Source of the DNA: Leuctra nigra
Lineage: Eukaryota; Arthropoda; Insecta; Plecoptera; Leuctridae
Direction: 5' to 3'
Assembly: GCA_934045905.1 (NCBI GenBank)
Contig: OW203771.1
Location: 17,535,701 to 17,599,700, forward strand
DNA: 64,000 nucleotides
The notes beneath the pieces were generated by a model. That model ran no database searches. It had not been told where the DNA came from and saw only the letters and a list, made by a program, of their open reading frames with translations. Shown piece by piece: positions 56,001 through 64,000 of this stretch (positions within the stretch are counted from its first letter, which is position 1; the number at the start of each line of letters is the position of its first letter). The position numbers and the translations under genes were made by a program.

Positions 56001-58452
56001 TTAAGATTGATTTATAAAGTAAATTGATCTGTGATATTTCCCCATAAAATATATCAGCTCACGCTCTGTAGTATAATTACTATAGTTTATTTTACTAGGT
56101 GATGTGGTGCAAATTTTTTAAGTCAATGAAGTAAAAATTCTGTAGTTTATATACCTTACTACTACAAATACTGTAGTAAAAAGTCAATGAAGATACTTCA
56201 GAATTTACTAAACTACAATATAAATCGGCTATAGTAAACATACTGTAGATTACACTTTTCTTTACTACAGATGAGATACTATAGATTTTCAATGAAGTAT
56301 ATATACTACCTATAGAACTTACTATAGCAAACTTATTCTGTCTGTAGTCAAAGTACTCTAGCTACATACTTCGAATTACTACAGTGAAGTACGTTCCCTA
56401 TAACTTTACTATAGAAAACTGCAGTATATATCGCAAGTAGTAAAAACACTATAGTACATACTTAGAATTATTATTATTATTTATTTATCAACAATTACTA
56501 CAGTAGGTCAAGTATATTTACTCCAGAGTAAAAAACAGTCTATTTCAGCGGTAGTAAAAATACTGTAGTTTATACTTTAGTTTACCACCGATACTGTAGA
56601 ATTTACTTCAGTAATCTATGGTATTATGGAGTAAGTTTTTGCATGTACTTCAAGTACTATAGCACATACTATAGTTTACTACACGTTATTACATAATACT
56701 TTGGAATACCTACTTCAAAATATACTATAGGAAATTTTCCTAAGGGCCTTAGCAAGATCTTGAAAAAATCTTGGTAAGATCTTGGCAAGATCTTGGCAAG
56801 ATCTTGATTAGGTCTTGTCAAGATCTTGATAAAATCTTATTAAGATATTACCAAGATCTTATCAAGATCTTACCAAGATCTTGGTAAGATTTTGGCAAGA
56901 TCTTGATTAGGTCTTGTCAAGATCTTGATAAGATCTTATCAAGATATTACCAAGATCTTGGTAAGATCTTGGCAAGATCTTGGTAAGATCTTAGCAAGAT
57001 CTTGATTAGGTCTTGTCAAGATCTTGATAAGATCTTATCAAGATATTACCAAGATCTTGGTAAGATCTTAGCAAGATCTGGTTTAATACAAGATCTTGCA
57101 AAGACCTTACCAAGATCTTGTCAAGATCTTGGTAAATCCAAGATCTTGATAAGATCTTAGCAAGATCTTGGCAAGATCTTGGTTAATACAAGATCTTAGC
57201 AAGATCTTGCAAGATCTTGCAAGATCTTGGCAAGAATTTTCAGCAGGGAATAGCATTCGATTTTAGAGTATTTTTATTTAGTTTCCATAAAATTCTACGA
57301 CACTTTTTCCAACTCATTTACAAGTTTTCTGACTGCATTTGAACTCAAAATGTGGGCAATTAGCGCACCAAATTGTCCTTCAAGTAGGTATAAAAAATAA
57401 TTATAAAAAACGTATCTGCGGATGGTGCTGAGACCTTGCTTTCTCTGAACTCCATTTACATTTAGCCAAATGAATCTCGTTTTCTAAGCCAGCACCTTCC
57501 ATGCAAATGTTCCGGAACATTTTTCAATTATTTTGACATAATATATTTTTTTTTTGTAAAATATGCTATTTTTGGTTAATTCTCTGAGCAAGAGGTGTCA
57601 CTGTTGTACCATCCATCTTTACTAAAATCTGTATTTATCTGCGTACATTCCTTACAATTCAAAGTGGGTGAAAATTAACCGAATTCCCAACATTGAAAAA
57701 TGTCATAACAACTCGCAACCCTAATCAGTAGTGGTCGAATTGGAAGTCAGGCCATGGGGGATGGTGTACTGGCAGGATTTCTGCCAGGGGTGGGGGGGGG
57801 GGGGGGGGGGGGGCAAGTGAAGGAACAAAACTTGCCACGCGTTAGGGAGATTTTGTTTTTTGACACTTTGAAATCAATTTTGAGAAGTTCTGAGGTGTAT
57901 TTTGTTTTTTAAATTTTCACAGGTGTGGGGGGCATGCCCCAAAAACCTTGCCCCGTAGGGCATTATTTGGTTTTTAACACTTCGAAATTATTTTGATACG
58001 TTTTGAGTCCCCAGGCCCATGCTGGTCCGGGGCGCAGTTACGGAAAAAATTTAATTTCAGAAATTAATTTGGTGCGTTTCTATGCGATTTTGACGTTATT
58101 TTAAGCCTATTTTCATCTCGACAAATGGCGTCTATAAGGCTAAATAGACAAATTCTCTGAAAATTTTATTATTTTGAAGTAAATTATTTAATACTTAGTG
58201 CTCTTTTTTAATCTCTCCTCATGGGGGGATGGTGAAGTGGACAAATTAGCCATGGGGGGATGGAACCATCAATATATTCCCCATGAAGGGATGCCAACCC
58301 TCCACCCAATTCGACCACTGGTCAATTCGATCACTCAACTAACGCTATGCTCGAAGACGTGGACCTACCGTACGATGGAGACTGGCTGTCTCTGTGGGTG
58401 CGTGGAAGCTGCCGTAATCATTGTGCGAGATGATCTTGGGGTCCAGAACCAT
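37943..58452 (-). CDS. sgms1: Sphingomyelin synthase-family ceramide phosphotransferase (401 aa, 7 coding exons)
   Basis: These enzymes move a phosphocholine (or phosphoethanolamine) head group from a phospholipid to ceramide at the luminal/extracellular membrane face. Coding exons (minus): 58452-58369, 49079-48959, 45733-45542, 44810-44609, 43524-43250, 40821-40646, 38098-37943. They total 1206 nt, all introns are GT/AG and phases close. The N-terminal 132 residues are cytosolic and lack a SAM domain, unlike SMSr proteins. Six membrane segments follow (about 133-150, 177-196, 203-227, 276-290, 300-318, 324-340). Family motifs: PPLPD 159-163, RSITMFVTVLP 218-228, CGDFIYSGHTV 270-280, HYTVDILIAYY 321-331. 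Catalytic residues His278, His321 and Asp325 are intact. Residue 320 is Gly where vertebrate enzymes have an acidic residue. The length suits SMS1/SMS2. ATG follows a splice acceptor by one base, so the 5'UTR lies in an unseen upstream exon. Confidence 0.93.
38615..39130. mobile_element. hAT-like MITE (TAGGGTTGGG ends)
   Basis: Inverted ends TAGGGTTGGGTAAAC and its counterpart ending GCCCAACCCTA. Flanking octamers ATAACTCC and ACAACTCC match at 7 of 8. The subterminal region is rich in GAACCGAACC/GGTTCGGTT. In sphingomyelin synthase intron 6. Confidence 0.75.
39174..40159. mobile_element. CACTCGG MITE split by a nested hAT-like element
   Basis: The outer family ends are CACTCGGCACAAC and GTGCCAAGTG, beside TA. 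The halves share AATTTGAATGACTGCTGG and CAATCAAAGCTTGTTATTAT with the 31608 copy. The insertion at 39221-39983 duplicated ACTGCTGG. Confidence 0.75.
39221..39983. mobile_element. hAT-like element with (GAAGTC)n, 5' end tandemly duplicated
   Basis: Ends TAGGGGTGTGCGAAG and CTTCGCACACCCCTA, flanked by perfect ACTGCTGG duplications (39213-39220 and 39984-39991). The first 253 bp, including the left terminus, occur twice (39221-39473 and 39474-39717), so a complete left end is buried inside. Subterminal GAAGTC hexamers can pair with GACTTC on the right. Confidence 0.88.
40416..40543. mobile_element. 128-bp palindromic MITE, copy 1
   Basis: GGGCTGCGATCGTGTAAAAT is inverted at the right end. Internal TTGTCA(T/C)GGTGACAA forms further pairs. 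Members with the same ends lie at 44075-44202 and 50835-50949. Confidence 0.75.
40646..40821 (-). CDS. sgms1: Sphingomyelin synthase coding exon 6 (His321/Asp325)
   Basis: Starts YSPKRLYIVHW, carries SRGHYTVDILIAYY with the second catalytic His and the Asp, and ends LFWAYHTLANNPTLK at GTAGCT. Confidence 0.95.
40967..41130. mobile_element. Fragment of a CAGTGTTGGG-ended element
   Basis: Starts CAGTGTTGGGTAAGTTCC and contains repeated AGTTCC/GGAACT words. No matching right end was found, so it is probably truncated. Confidence 0.4.
41694..42427. mobile_element. hAT-like G-rich element, perfect 8-bp target duplication
   Basis: Starts CAGTGGTCGAATTGG and ends CCAATTTGCTG, flanked by GCTGCAGG at 41686-41693 and 42428-42435. 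The interior holds GGGG/CCCC blocks and repeated GTCTTAAAA-TGA and AATTTTT tracts typical of the family. Related to 57726-58320. In sphingomyelin synthase intron 5. Confidence 0.82.
42646..43150. mobile_element. hAT-like element with (GAAGTC)n, perfect 8-bp target duplication
   Basis: 505 bp with ends TAGGGGTGTGCGAAG and CTTCGCACACCCCTA, flanked by GTATTGGC on both sides (42638-42645 and 43151-43158). It is the unduplicated form of the 39221-39983 element. The middle carries CCAAGATGGCCGACCG. Confidence 0.9.
43250..43524 (-). CDS. sgms1: Sphingomyelin synthase coding exon 5 (catalytic His278)
   Basis: Encodes TM3 (RSITMFVTVLP), the CSPKL loop and CGDFIYSGHTV with the first catalytic His. Acceptor GGCAG, donor TGTGAGT. 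A hAT-like element ends only 100 bp downstream of its donor. Confidence 0.95.
44075..44202. mobile_element. 128-bp palindromic MITE, copy 2
   Basis: Starts GGGCTGCATTTGTATAAAAT and ends ACATGATCGCAGCCC, with CTAGAAGGCCGTGAATAACA in the middle as in copy 1. Short CGTGTATACACG-type palindromes flank it on both sides. Confidence 0.7.
44609..44810 (-). CDS. sgms1: Sphingomyelin synthase coding exon 4 (TM1-TM2)
   Basis: Encodes TM1 (AFVILVVSFLCTTTSLAM), the luminal VHEQVP and PPLPD motif, and TM2. The donor is GTGCGT after CACAA; this choice puts the split Lys200 in frame with exon 5 and recreates a basic turn. Confidence 0.92.
45542..45733 (-). CDS. sgms1: Sphingomyelin synthase coding exon 3
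   Basis: Cytosolic segment from GHQVDGWQKSPSPTIEYFDD to VQRFPKEKWKTFI. The closing PKEKWKT precedes membrane segment 1 as in family members. Acceptor GTCCAG, donor GTAAGG. Confidence 0.9.
45734..48420. other. Sphingomyelin synthase intron 2, mostly featureless
   Basis: AT-rich intronic sequence. Short hydrophobic frames near 45.8-46.1 kb have no recognisable homology. Only the exon-tail array at its upstream end stands out. Confidence 0.45.
48422..48958 (-). repeat. Tandem array of an exon tail plus splice donor (about 145-bp unit)
   Basis: Units start at GTGCTTCCC positions 48432, 48578, 48723 and 48866 (spacing 146, 145 and 143). Each unit contains the last 40-45 nt of sphingomyelin synthase exon 2 and its GTGAGT. 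Besides the true donor at 48958-48957, extra donors lie at 48815, 48670 and 48525. Using any of them would read into a stop soon after PLTNGEYLRHCRS. Confidence 0.85.
48959..49079 (-). CDS. sgms1: Sphingomyelin synthase coding exon 2
   Basis: Follows TCCTTCAG and ends AATG|GTGAGT. It encodes an acidic cytosolic segment (LNVAEEDFTEHLDSNEPP... to PLLPLTN). The last 45 nt plus the donor are repeated three more times just downstream in the intron. Confidence 0.85.
49370..49640. mobile_element. Fragment of the G-rich element family
   Basis: A long G run, then AAGGGGGGTGTGGGGGGCGC and the hallmark GGGTCTGGGGCGCGCAGCCC. The ends could not be defined. Confidence 0.5.
50101..50755. repeat. Tandem repeat, about 110-bp unit, five to six copies
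   Basis: Recurring words TTGTTGAGGCGAGCTGGGAT, TAATTGTATTGTACC and AATTGAGTGTTTATATT, at roughly 80-115 bp spacing, in sphingomyelin synthase intron 1. One copy is shortened; the last decays into GAGGCGG repeats. Confidence 0.8.
50835..50949. mobile_element. Palindromic MITE, copy 3 (divergent)
   Basis: Starts GGGGTGCGATCACGTAAAAT and ends TTTTACATGATCGCACTCC. It is shorter inside than copies 1 and 2 but has the same ends. Confidence 0.65.
51919..52128. mobile_element. CACTCAAC MITE copy
   Basis: Starts after TA with CACTCAACAAATGATAAAAC and ends near TACCGTTTTATGATT. The last few bases are missing. A GATTCAATTC microsatellite follows at 52138-52170. Confidence 0.65.
52697..52903. mobile_element. 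Near-perfect 207-bp palindromic MITE
   Basis: AAGGTCGATTCACACGGCCG at the left is inverted at the right with one change. Arms of about 90 bp include CCGTTCCAAAAACTCC. The loop is TTGGAACTCAATATTCGCAG. Confidence 0.75.
53999..54316. mobile_element. G-rich element with TATGGGCGTCC ends
   Basis: Left end TATGGGCGTCCACAGGG, right end CCTGCGGACGCCCATG. Flanking octamers CTTACAAA and CTTACAAT match at 7 of 8. Internal GGGGGGGCGCTTGCCCCCCC. Confidence 0.7.
55262..55345 (-). ncRNA. tRNA-like segment inside the AGATCTTG element
   Basis: The minus strand has an A-box-like TGGCCTACTCGGTAAGACG, an ACTACGGACCACG anticodon-like loop and a B-box-like GCAGGTTCAAAACAC. Acceptor pairing is poor. Likely a tRNA-derived relic or SINE head. 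Confidence 0.4.
55508..55826. mobile_element. Foldback element inside the AGATCTTG element
   Basis: AAGGCGGCCCCTACTTTTTT at the left is inverted at the right (AAAAAGTAGGGGCCGCCTTT). The inner arms share CACTAGAGGCACAGATTTA in inverted orientation. Confidence 0.65.
57726..58320. mobile_element. G-rich element with AGTGGTCGAATTGG ends
   Basis: Left AGTGGTCGAATTGGAAGTC, right CCAATTCGACCACTG, separated by G runs and GTCCGGGGCGCAG. It is a sister of 41694-42427, but a target duplication is not visible. It ends about 50 bp from sphingomyelin synthase exon 1. Confidence 0.7.
58369..58452 (-). CDS. sgms1: Sphingomyelin synthase coding exon 1 (start)
   Basis: TTGCGCAG is followed by G then ATG, encoding MVLDPKIISHNDYGSFHAPT and eight more residues, ending at ACG|GTAGGT in phase 0. 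As the most distant exon (9.3 kb upstream of exon 2) it is less certain than the conserved core, but splice signals and frame fit. Confidence 0.75.
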
Positions 58453-58582
58453 CCTGCGCAAACAGAGATCAACATTAGATGCGTTGCATTGCAAACCCCA
58501 CACGTTGCAATCCTATCGAATACACACGTTCTTGTACGGATGATGTGGACACACCGTTGACGAGAACAATATCATTGAACCA

Positions 58583-58690
58583 TGGGGTACAGTCAGGGAA
58601 ACTAGATGGTTCATACTCTGCTTCTCCCTGACCCATAAACATAAACATGTTTTTATAAGGAGCAGAGAGAGTGTAATACGTATTACACCG
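58583..58690. mobile_element. GTTCATACT-family MITE copy
   Basis: Shares GTCAGGGAAACTAGATGGTT and the ACCCATAAACATAAACATG middle with 29903-30011. The right arm has been replaced by GTGTAATACGTATTACAC, a short palindrome. Confidence 0.55.
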
Positions 58691-60470
58691 TAAATACTTT
58701 ACAAATTGTAAATAATCATAATGATGATATTTATGAAAATAATCTTCGCTAGCATTTACCTTCACCTGTACAGCGCTCTCAACCTGACTACAGCCAATAC
58801 GAAAACGTTGCACTTCATCCTCTCTTGTAAAACCAAGGCGTGTAAAATTAGACAAGGGCGATTGATTTCCACAGACCTTGGACAATGCAATGAATCCACG
58901 AACAAGAGGAGAGACAAAGAGAGGGGGATGTTTGACCAGGCTGCGTTTACACTCCGGCAAGAGGAGTGTACACAAAGCAGACCTCAAAGTGGGTTTACAC
59001 TTCAGCGAAACATCGCCGAGCAGATTTACAGCAATGAACAGAAACTTCTCTTTGAGTTGGTGCACGAAAGTTCTCATGTCAGTTTTAGTGACTTGAAACA
59101 TCTCGCGAAATGTATTAATTACAAGGAAATTAACGAAATGTATGAGAGCTCCTTGCATGGAGACTTGAAAAGTCTGCATCACTTTAGAATGTTATGGGAC
59201 CCACGTCGAGATTACAACAGAAAACAGACGATTCTAGAAATTACGTTGAAATGGTTTCAGAATGTTAGTTGCTCGGGGGAACGGTTTTTTTAAAATACTG
59301 TTTTTCATAATAATGCAAATTGTCAGATCGTCAACATTGAATTGTATTTTAATTGTATACAATCGCATTGTAAATAGAACACTCGTAAATTGTATTGTAT
59401 ACAGTAAAACTAAAATACAATTCAATAATGACGACCTGTGATTTGCAATTAATATGAAATAAATGTAATTTAATATCATTGAGAATAGCATTGAATTTAT
59501 GAGATGCAATGAACAATGCAGATCCATGAAGAACACTTATTATATATCTAGGTTAATTCTGTATTGCTGTCCTGTAAATGTATATCTCTCATTATCCAAG
59601 GCATGCAAATACATCAACGCTCCATCAAGTATTGCAACATGTAATTCTTTTAATTATAGCATCAGCCATCTCCCTATGCATTAGCACGTGTCAGTCAGCA
59701 ACAAGAAAACAAAGTCAACTGCTAACATTGTTAACGCGGCTGTGTCAATAATTAACACCAATTAGTGCTAACACAAGGAACAGCATGTTTATTGTCCATT
59801 CTGGTATCTATGTATAGTAATTACCGACACCTCGGCATGGGTCAGATATCAAGATTTTATACAAATCTGTTATGTGGCGGTGTGGTGTCAATTGGTTTGA
59901 AAACATTGGTGAACTTCAATAACGGATTCAAAAACGTTCATTTTTGGAATCAACTTCTCATACGTTCTCGATATGAGGTGAAAATTATATTTTTCAAATA
60001 TATTTACCTAATACATATTTATTTATTTTTAAAAGTTCTTTATTACAGACTGGCACCCGTCTGTTATAAAATTTGACTAATACGATTTAAAAATAAACAT
60101 TTGTGTCTCGAAATAGCTAAGCTAAAGTATCCGGAAGCACACATTTGAAAAATAGAATGTTTTACCATCGCCTTTTTCAAGACGGCAATGAGATTTTAAA
60201 AAATAATGAACCGTATTGATTCCAAATTCGAAAAATGTGAGTAACGAAGAGAAGGCGGAGGAAGAAAAGAAGTCAGTGATTAAAACTCAACGTTCGATTC
60301 GTAATTCAAATATGAGACATGACATGACTTGACTCGAAAGAGTCCCGCCTTACGGAATGCTGTTTTGACACTGTCCCTGACACCGCCCAAAATGTGTACC
60401 TAATATAAATATTAAATACGCAACTAGGAAAACCAACAAAGGATTTGAGTGACATTGAAGACAGGGCAAA
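58691..60470. other. Upstream region of sphingomyelin synthase
   Basis: Expected to contain the 5'UTR exon and promoter, which I could not place. A small inverted repeat at 59329-59440 (ATTGAATTGTATTTTA against TAAAATACAATTCAAT) is the only structure seen. Confidence 0.4.
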
Positions 60471-60483
60471 GGCTGTGGGTGAA

Positions 60484-60680
60484 GACAAGCTAATATATAT
60501 ATATATATATTATATATATATAATAAATAAAAGTTTTTCTGGTTTTTCTCCGTTTTATTTATTAAACGTGCCAACGTTTATTTTATTTTTTGGCCCTGAT
60601 GATATCTGTGCATTCACAGATGAAACGTTGGCACGTTTAATAAATAAAACGGAGAAAAACCAGAAAAACTTTTATTTATT
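60484..60680. repeat. TA microsatellite and 180-bp palindrome
   Basis: TA dinucleotides (60491-60523) precede arms beginning AATAAATAAAAGTTTTTCTG and their inversion ending CTTTTATTTATT. The arms are nearly perfect, with a loop around GGCCCTGATGATATCTGTGC. Confidence 0.8.
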
Positions 60681-61419
60681 ACAAATGCATCTCCGTGAAA
60701 CTATCAATTCAAACATATATATATATAGTCATTCACACATACGAATCTCACCATATTATCATGAGTGACACATCTACACCTCCAAGAATAACAAACTAAC
60801 AAACTGCGCCATATTGAGCTCCATTAATTAGCAAGAAGAGGTGTGATAATCGATGTAAACATACGTTAGGCATTGCCGGAAACAAAAAGCAATGTTAGTA
60901 TTAATTAGGATTGGAGATAGATTTTGTATACGGAACACAGAGTATTTTGAGATTGATACATACCGAGAATTAACTGTTTCAATGTGTGTCAAATTTCAGC
61001 TCAATCAGAAAAATGGTATGACGTATTCAGAGCCAGCAACACGAGTAAAAACAAACAAAATATAAAAGTAAGGGACGATTTCGGGATGAGTGTTGAAAGT
61101 ACAAGTTATTGTGCAGAGTAGACTTTTAGTGGAAAGAGGTTATACAAAATCGTAGGCAATCAAATGGAACTGTTTGCCAATTAGTTGAGTCCATAATAAT
61201 TAACAAATAAATTATAAGTGCATTCATGAATCCTTGTGCAAATTACTCGCTAAACCGCTTGGTAATTTCGTTAACACATTACCTTCAGTTAAATTAACAA
61301 TTCCGTAACGAATTCAAAAGTATTTCTCGCGAAACCAACCAAGGCTAAAGCGCATAACGAATGTTCGTTTAATAAAAAAAACGCAGCTATAAATAAAAAA
61401 AAATCACTTGTGTAATGTT

Positions 61420-61631
61420 CACTCAACAAAAGATAAAACGGCATTCGAAAGAAACGGATCGTCTGAAAAAGAGGACATCCCATAATTTCTATGCTTGTCA
61501 TCTAACTCGGGTGGCTGAGCTCTGATCTGATTTCATTGATAATAACAACAAGGATCGATTGTCAAGGAACCTGACCTGACTATAGCAGCCAATCCACTTC
61601 ATTCAAATACCATTTTATGTTTTGTTGAGTG
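61420..61631. mobile_element. CACTCAAC MITE copy
   Basis: Ends CACTCAACAAAAGATAAAAC and TTATGTTTTGTTGAGTG. The family core GATAATAACAACAAGGAT is present. TA flanks the right end; the left flank is TT. Confidence 0.7.
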
Positions 61632-62849
61632 TACAATGTCAGGGTAGATAGCGGTGCGCTCTTTCTTCCAACAATTTCAATTGATATCTTATCCCCAATC
61701 GTAAAAGTACACATATCGTTTTGCAAAAAAAACAGTCTCTTGCACGAATACAATGATGCGGAAGCGCCAATTATAACTCTGCAATGAGCATGCATAATGT
61801 ATCGTGTTTATTATTACAATGTCATGCAATATACGAACATATTGTCAACCAGTAAGTAGGTCTTTGGAGCAATGCCACACTTCAGACTACAGCGATATGG
61901 CAAAGGGCAATAGAATCTACATTGGATAGATTTCTGCGGGGTATGCGAATTCTTTTGTCAAAGATCCACTTCAGTCAGGTAAAGTCTTGGTTGAGATAGT
62001 ATTGCTGTAAAGTGGACTATTAATTTATTATAATTCTACAGTGTTTGGATTTTATTTATTTGAAAGTTATAAAGTTACAAAAGTTTTCGTGTTGTGATAA
62101 AAGCTGTTTATTTAGGTGTACGGCGATTTTCGACAACGGCGACTTATAAACGACTGTGCTGAAGAATATGTATTGTAGGACCTTAGAGGAATTAGTGGTT
62201 CTAAGGTAGGACCAAGGAGGTTGTAGTTTAAATTCTTCGATCGTCCAATTAGGAACCTTCCCATCATTCGCCGCTCTTGGTAAACCACGAAAAACCTCCG
62301 ACAGGAAGGAGAACAATTTCGGGAGACACTATCTAAGGAAGTAGGAAGTGAACGATATGATTCACAGTAAAAACCGCATACACATTCCTTATCAGAAGAA
62401 GTCGTCACAATACTTATGAATGAATGTCGCAACTACTAATTATTGTCCTTGTATGTTGACTGATGGATCTACGAGGAAAACCAAACATAACCTACAATCA
62501 GCTATGTATGAACCATGTGTCAACGCAGATCAACTAATAGTCTAATAATATACTATTTGAAGTGAAAGCCGCGTTCCAAAGTATTGTTTTAACCATGACA
62601 AATTCCACGCGTCAATATAAATATCCAGGTTATAGATCGTAGTGAGTCCATGTGCATGGATGATTTGACTTTGAAAATGAACAACGGGACAAAAACTTAT
62701 CCGCACATACCGGACGAAGACAATGTGGGGGGAGGTCAGAGAGCACAAATTCTCGTAAACAAATCTTATAAATCACGGGTTTTGGCATGAAAATAAATGT
62801 GACATTTCCTAGCAAAGCAAGCCCCTTGATTTCTTTAAAAAAAATATAT

Positions 62850-63215
62850 ACCGGGTGGCGCAAAAAAATCACCCTGTTTGAGAGGTCACTATATCGAAAC
62901 TATTATAGATAGGATTCTGAAATTTGTACACAAATTAGAAAACATACCAAAATTTAATATGTGCAAGTTTCAAAAACATTACTATTGTAGGAAAAAAGTT
63001 ACAGCTGTTAAAATTTGGTTGTCAAAAAATTGATTATACGGAGCTCAAATAGCGCGCGTCGAGAAAACTTCTAATGGCCGGGACGCTGTTTCTTCAAAAC
63101 TACGTACGATATCAAGCTGAAAATTTCAAATTATATTGAAAATATATTAAGATTGATTGTGTACAAATTTCAATCAATTTGAATGAACGGAACGAAAATT
63201 ATGGAATCTTGAAGT
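62850..63215. mobile_element. Probable fragment of a GGGTGGCGCAAAAA-type element
   Basis: ATACCGGGTGGCGCAAAAAA followed by ATCACCCTGTTTGAGAGGTC resembles a transposon terminus. No opposite end was found before the next element. The assignment is tentative. Confidence 0.35.
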
Positions 63216-63221
63216 TGAGCG

Positions 63222-63577
63222 TAAAGCCGCGTTTACAACAACTTAACGTTCGAAAATTAACGTTGCAAAATTAACGTAATTCCACTTTCGTTCACAACCA
63301 CTTCGGAAAAATAACACACACGTAAAACAAGATGGCGCCGGCCAGCGCGAACAGCTGTGAGTAAGATGTGAGAGAAGTGTCCGTGCGCATGCGCCACTTA
63401 ACGCACTTAACGTTCGACTTGAAAGTAGGAAGTTGGTCAACTTTGAGGTGAAATTGGCGTACGTTAATTTACCAAATTTCGTTGTGAACGAATCCATAAG
63501 TTTACATGGGCTTGAAAATTGAAATTGCGTTAATTTTCTTAATTTTCGAACGTTAATTTTGTTGTAAACGCGGCTTA
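63222..63577. mobile_element. TIR element with GCCGCGTTTACAAC ends (possible PIF/Harbinger MITE)
   Basis: TAAAGCCGCGTTTACAACAA at the left and its inversion TTGTAAACGCGGCTTA at the right. TAA on both sides fits a 3-bp TWA target duplication. Subterminal AACGTTCGAAAATTAACG is repeated in inverse. It contains AACAAGATGGCGCC. No coding. Confidence 0.65.
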
Positions 63578-63734
63578 AAGTTAGAATATGTAGATTATTT
63601 CTAAACTTTTATTATACACACGTTATAAAAGTGATTCGTTTCCCATTATTCTGATTATCCATTATTATCCAGTATCACTGAACCCGTAACTATTGGACTT
63701 GATCCTTAGACCACATTTAATATTCTATGCTTAA

Positions 63735-64000
63735 GCCTCATTTACACTGTTCAAGTTTGCTTTCAAGTCCTTGAATTCAAGCCCTTGAATTCAACCCTTG
63801 AATTCAACCACTTGAATGGGCATTTACACTGTTCAAGCTTCAAGTCGTAACATAACCTAAAATATTCACTTCTTGCAAAGAACATGTTATTAATATTGTG
63901 CTAGATTTTCGATGCCACATAGACACATATTGCATAATTAATGAAACAGTTGTCTCTCGTGACTATGACATATCGGTAACTAATTAATATTTGCTAGAAT
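63735..64000. mobile_element. Left part of a further repeat element, cut by window end
   Basis: TTAAGCCTCATTTACACTGT followed by CAAG/TTGAATTCAA words repeated about every 15 bp (63760-63815) and a second CATTTACACTGTTCAAGC at 63822. The rest is outside the window. Confidence 0.4.

Larger units (their letters stand above)
54934..57249. mobile_element. 2.3-kb element with AGATCTTG-repeat ends
   Basis: Terminal TCCCTGCTGAAAA and its inversion TTTTCAGCAGGGA enclose subterminal arrays of AAGATCTTGC/AAGATCTTGG words (54945-55130 and 56750-57240). The interior holds a tRNA-like segment, a separate foldback (55508-55826) and a 56040-56740 tract rich in TACTATAGT/TACTGTAG words. No transposase is recognisable. 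Flanking sequences (TGGATAA and ATAGCATT) show no convincing target duplication. Confidence 0.7.

Noticed and set aside
58475..59293. Overlapping open frames of 235 (minus) and 190 (plus) residues upstream of sphingomyelin synthase
   Set aside because: Both strands are open over the same bases. Neither product has a recognisable domain, and the minus frame runs through a MITE arm. Likely chance, though a 5'UTR exon may lie here.

Overview
The window reads as nuclear DNA of an arthropod, most likely an insect. Coding sequence is split by canonical GT/AG introns, exons are GC-rich inside AT-rich introns, and the two recognisable proteins are animal-specific. The dense DNA-transposon content and frequent GTAGGTAC-type words also suit an insect; the order cannot be fixed from the sequence. 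All coordinates, splice sites and residue numbers were worked out by hand and no search was run.

Two complete multi-exon genes lie head-to-tail on the minus strand. (1) 32995 down to 19905: a CIN85/CD2AP-family adaptor (Drosophila cindr type). It has 11 coding exons and 594 residues: three SH3 domains, a proline/serine-rich linker with a capping-protein-interaction motif, and a C-terminal coiled coil. (2) 58452 down to 37943: a sphingomyelin synthase-family membrane enzyme. It has 7 coding exons and 401 residues, with the His/His/Asp catalytic residues intact. In both genes the exon phases close exactly from ATG to stop. They act in different pathways (endocytic/actin adaptor and Golgi/plasma-membrane sphingolipid synthesis) and share only orientation.

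The left 14 kb is repeat territory. It holds an inverted CCAGA-rich satellite (655-3010) and a pair of 1237-bp direct repeats with TG...CA ends (3250-4486 and 12488-13724). These look like the LTRs of a minus-strand, apparently non-autonomous retrotransposon with no visible gag-pol. It carries instead a 621-residue, extremely acidic open reading frame of unknown function. Inside it sits a 464-bp near-perfect palindrome with a tRNA-like cloverleaf in each arm.

The introns and the intergenic gap hold many non-autonomous DNA elements. Several are bounded by 8-bp target duplications readable by eye (hAT-like) and several are nested. A large TA-flanked CACTC...GAGTG family recurs at least nine times. 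There are also local arrays: a 63-bp array whose 24-bp palindrome-ended segment occurs in both orientations, an open 48-bp array encoding a 16-residue repeat, a tandem duplication of a sphingomyelin synthase exon tail with its splice donor, and a 2.3-kb element with AGATCTTG-rich ends.

No prokaryotic operon, CRISPR array, rRNA gene or clearly functional tRNA gene was seen. Long stretches (9.0-12.3, 15.0-17.4, 45.8-48.4 and 58.7-60.4 kb) hold nothing I can support beyond AT-rich non-coding DNA.
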